From assembly GCA_017861495.1 (NCBI GenBank), contig JAGFXW010000030.1, forward strand, positions 1 through 15,156: DNA of 15,156 bases, in the 5' to 3' direction. Numbering within the stretch: the stretch's first letter is position 1; every line of letters starts with the position of its first letter. Source of the DNA: Bacillota bacterium. GTDB lineage: Bacteria; Bacillota_C; Negativicutes; CTSoil-072. Positions 14,328-15,156 of this stretch are shown here, in pieces. Both the position numbers and the translations under genes were made by a program. Below the pieces are notes generated by a model that was not told the origin of the DNA, searched no databases, and saw only the letters and a program-made list of their open reading frames with translations.

Positions 14328-14768
14328 TTGCACCATCAAAAAGCCGTAGAGTTATTATTTCACTTGATGCCTCTTTTAGAGATGACATTTGTCAGGCCGA
14401 TCGACCAAAAATTCCGCAATATTTTGAGCCCTCTGCACGCGCATGTTTTATTTGCCCTGATAAACAAAAAGGCCACTATGACCGAACTTGCCAATATTCT
14501 GTTCATGTCAAAACAACAATTGACGCCGTTAGTGGACCGGTTGGTGTCGGACGGTTTTGTCCAAAGGGAACAGGATCCTTCCGACCGCCGAAGCATCACC
14601 GTTAGCATCACCTCGTCCGGCGTGGACCTTCTGGAACAACTCAAAGTGGAAACGATGAAAATATTGGGTGAAAAAATACATCATTTGGATGAAACGGATG
14701 CAATCTGTCTGAGCAATGCCTTGACGGATTTCCATCGAATTATTCTTAAAATCTCAGAAAAAAAATAA
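14328..14768 (+). CDS. MarR-family transcriptional regulator
   Basis: A 146-residue dimeric winged-helix repressor, the only functional plus-strand gene. The recognition region MTELANILFMSKQQLTPLVDRL (51-72) and the wing DPSDRRSITVSIT (83-95) are classic MarR. N- and C-terminal helices would form the dimer interface. The start is TTG at 14328, because AAGGAG (14314-14319) is 8 nt upstream; a GTG at 14319 overlaps that site and is rejected. Lying divergent from acrAB with shared promoter DNA, it most probably represses the pump and itself, released by a pump substrate or a phenolic compound (inference). There is no conserved Cys for oxidation sensing. Confidence 0.9.
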   Translation: MHHQKAVELLFHLMPLLEMTFVRPIDQKFRNILSPLHAHVLFALINKKATMTELANILFMSKQQLTPLVDRLVSDGFVQREQDPSDRRSITVSITSSGVDLLEQLKVETMKILGEKIHHLDETDAICLSNALTDFHRIILKISEKK

Positions 14769-14805
14769 GAACCAAGGGAGCGCGCTCCCTTGGTTCTTAT
14801 TTTTT
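14760..14805. terminator. Bidirectional intrinsic terminator, 46-bp perfect palindrome
   Basis: The sequence is a perfect palindrome centred between 14782 and 14783, with 23-bp arms: a GC-rich core (CCAAGGGAGCG and its complement) flanked by A and T runs. Each strand therefore gives a strong hairpin followed by a U-tract. It includes the marR stop codon and lies 46 nt after the tolC-family stop, serving both convergent genes. Confidence 0.92.
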
Positions 14806-14851
14806 CTGTGTCCGTACTTACAAAAACATCGTCTATTCCGTTTTCACAGAT

Positions 14852-15156
14852 TTACTGCACCGGCAAACCCATCGCCTGCTCCAGCTTGGCTTTGCTGGTA
14901 TGATAATCATAGAGCGCCTGGATATAATCTTTCTGGGCCGAATCAAGCGCCAACACCGCATCCCGTAAATCCAAATTGGTACCTACACCGACTTCATAGC
15001 GGGCTTTTTGGATCATCAGGTTTTCTTCCGCTTGGTTAACAGACACCTTATTGGTGCCAATCCGTTTTTCTGCTTCAGCCATGCTCAAATAATATTGCCG
15101 CACACTCAGCAAAATGGAATCCCACTCCTGGCTGGCCTGGTCCGAAACCATATCGA
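14852..15156 (-). CDS. tolC: TolC-family outer-membrane channel protein (C-terminal part; gene runs off the window)
   Basis: The minus-strand frame is open from the window edge to a stop at 14852, giving about 101 residues. It matches the C-terminal alpha-helical and strand region of outer-membrane efflux proteins: SVNQAEENLMIQKARYEVG, VGTNLDLRDAVLALDSAQKDY and the terminal KAKLEQAMGLPVQ. Such proteins form the trimeric channel that completes an RND pump, and their presence implies an outer membrane. A bidirectional terminator separates it from marR. The 5' end is outside the window, so it cannot be said whether the gene has its own regulated promoter. The symbol marks the family. Confidence 0.88.
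   Translation of the reverse strand, partial: DMVSDQASQEWDSILLSVRQYYLSMAEAEKRIGTNKVSVNQAEENLMIQKARYEVGVGTNLDLRDAVLALDSAQKDYIQALYDYHTSKAKLEQAMGLPVQ

Noticed and set aside
14097..14339. 80-residue minus-strand frame upstream of acrA
   Set aside because: Only its last 13 residues resemble a known protein (TolC end). Its start lies upstream of the predicted acrAB promoter and the rest is AT-rich regulatory DNA.
1..15156. CRISPR arrays, tRNA or rRNA genes, phage genes
   Set aside because: No regularly spaced repeats, no tRNA-like cloverleaf or rRNA sequence, and no structural phage genes were seen on either strand.

Overview
The window (about 15.2 kb) reads as a chromosomal stretch of a diderm Firmicute (Negativicutes, probably Sporomusaceae-like). 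The Firmicute signals are strong AAGGAG/AGGAGG ribosome binding sites, TTGACA/TATAAT-type promoters, GTG and TTG starts, U-tract terminators, and DUF1847 and DUF2325 proteins. The Gram-negative envelope signal is a tripartite RND efflux pump with a TolC-family outer-membrane channel. The taxonomic placement is inference from gene content. All functional genes except marR lie on the minus strand.

Left region (1-1714). A DUF2325 gene cut by the window edge (1-143) and an alpha/beta hydrolase (166-951) form a two-gene unit. It has a consensus promoter (1092-1120) and an intrinsic terminator placed between promoter and gene (1004-1054), which is the layout of an attenuated leader. Next comes a scar: the first part of an ISNCY-type transposase (plus strand) is fused head-on to an NlpC/P60 peptidase gene (minus strand) that has lost its 3' end.

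Copper region (1698-4740). A promoter at 4711-4739 drives a small SHOCT membrane protein, a CopA-type P1B ATPase and probably a DUF302 protein and the broken nlpC. The ATPase carries a Cys/His metal-binding module at both ends. The C-terminal copy is preceded, inside the gene, by a full Shine-Dalgarno site and an in-frame ATG, so a separate 44-residue metal-binding peptide may be made.

Transport/catabolic operon (4803-9600). An SsuABC/TauABC-type importer (substrate-binding lipoprotein, permease, ATPase) is followed by an enolase-superfamily enzyme with sugar-acid-dehydratase-like active-site residues and a Cys-rich DUF1847 protein, then a terminator. Its leader has a consensus promoter, an intrinsic terminator about 30 nt into the transcript, and a 13-bp inverted repeat just before ssuA. 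The layout suggests regulated uptake and breakdown of an unidentified organic anion.

Efflux region (9709-15156). acrA-acrB-type genes are divergent from a marR-family regulator, and the two predicted promoters share one -10 region. The marR gene converges with the 3' end of a tolC-family gene on a 46-bp perfect palindrome that terminates both strands. A decayed copy of the last 14 codons of tolC lies just upstream of acrA, so marR is flanked by tolC-derived direct repeats. This suggests an ancestral tolC-acrA-acrB order that was later interrupted.
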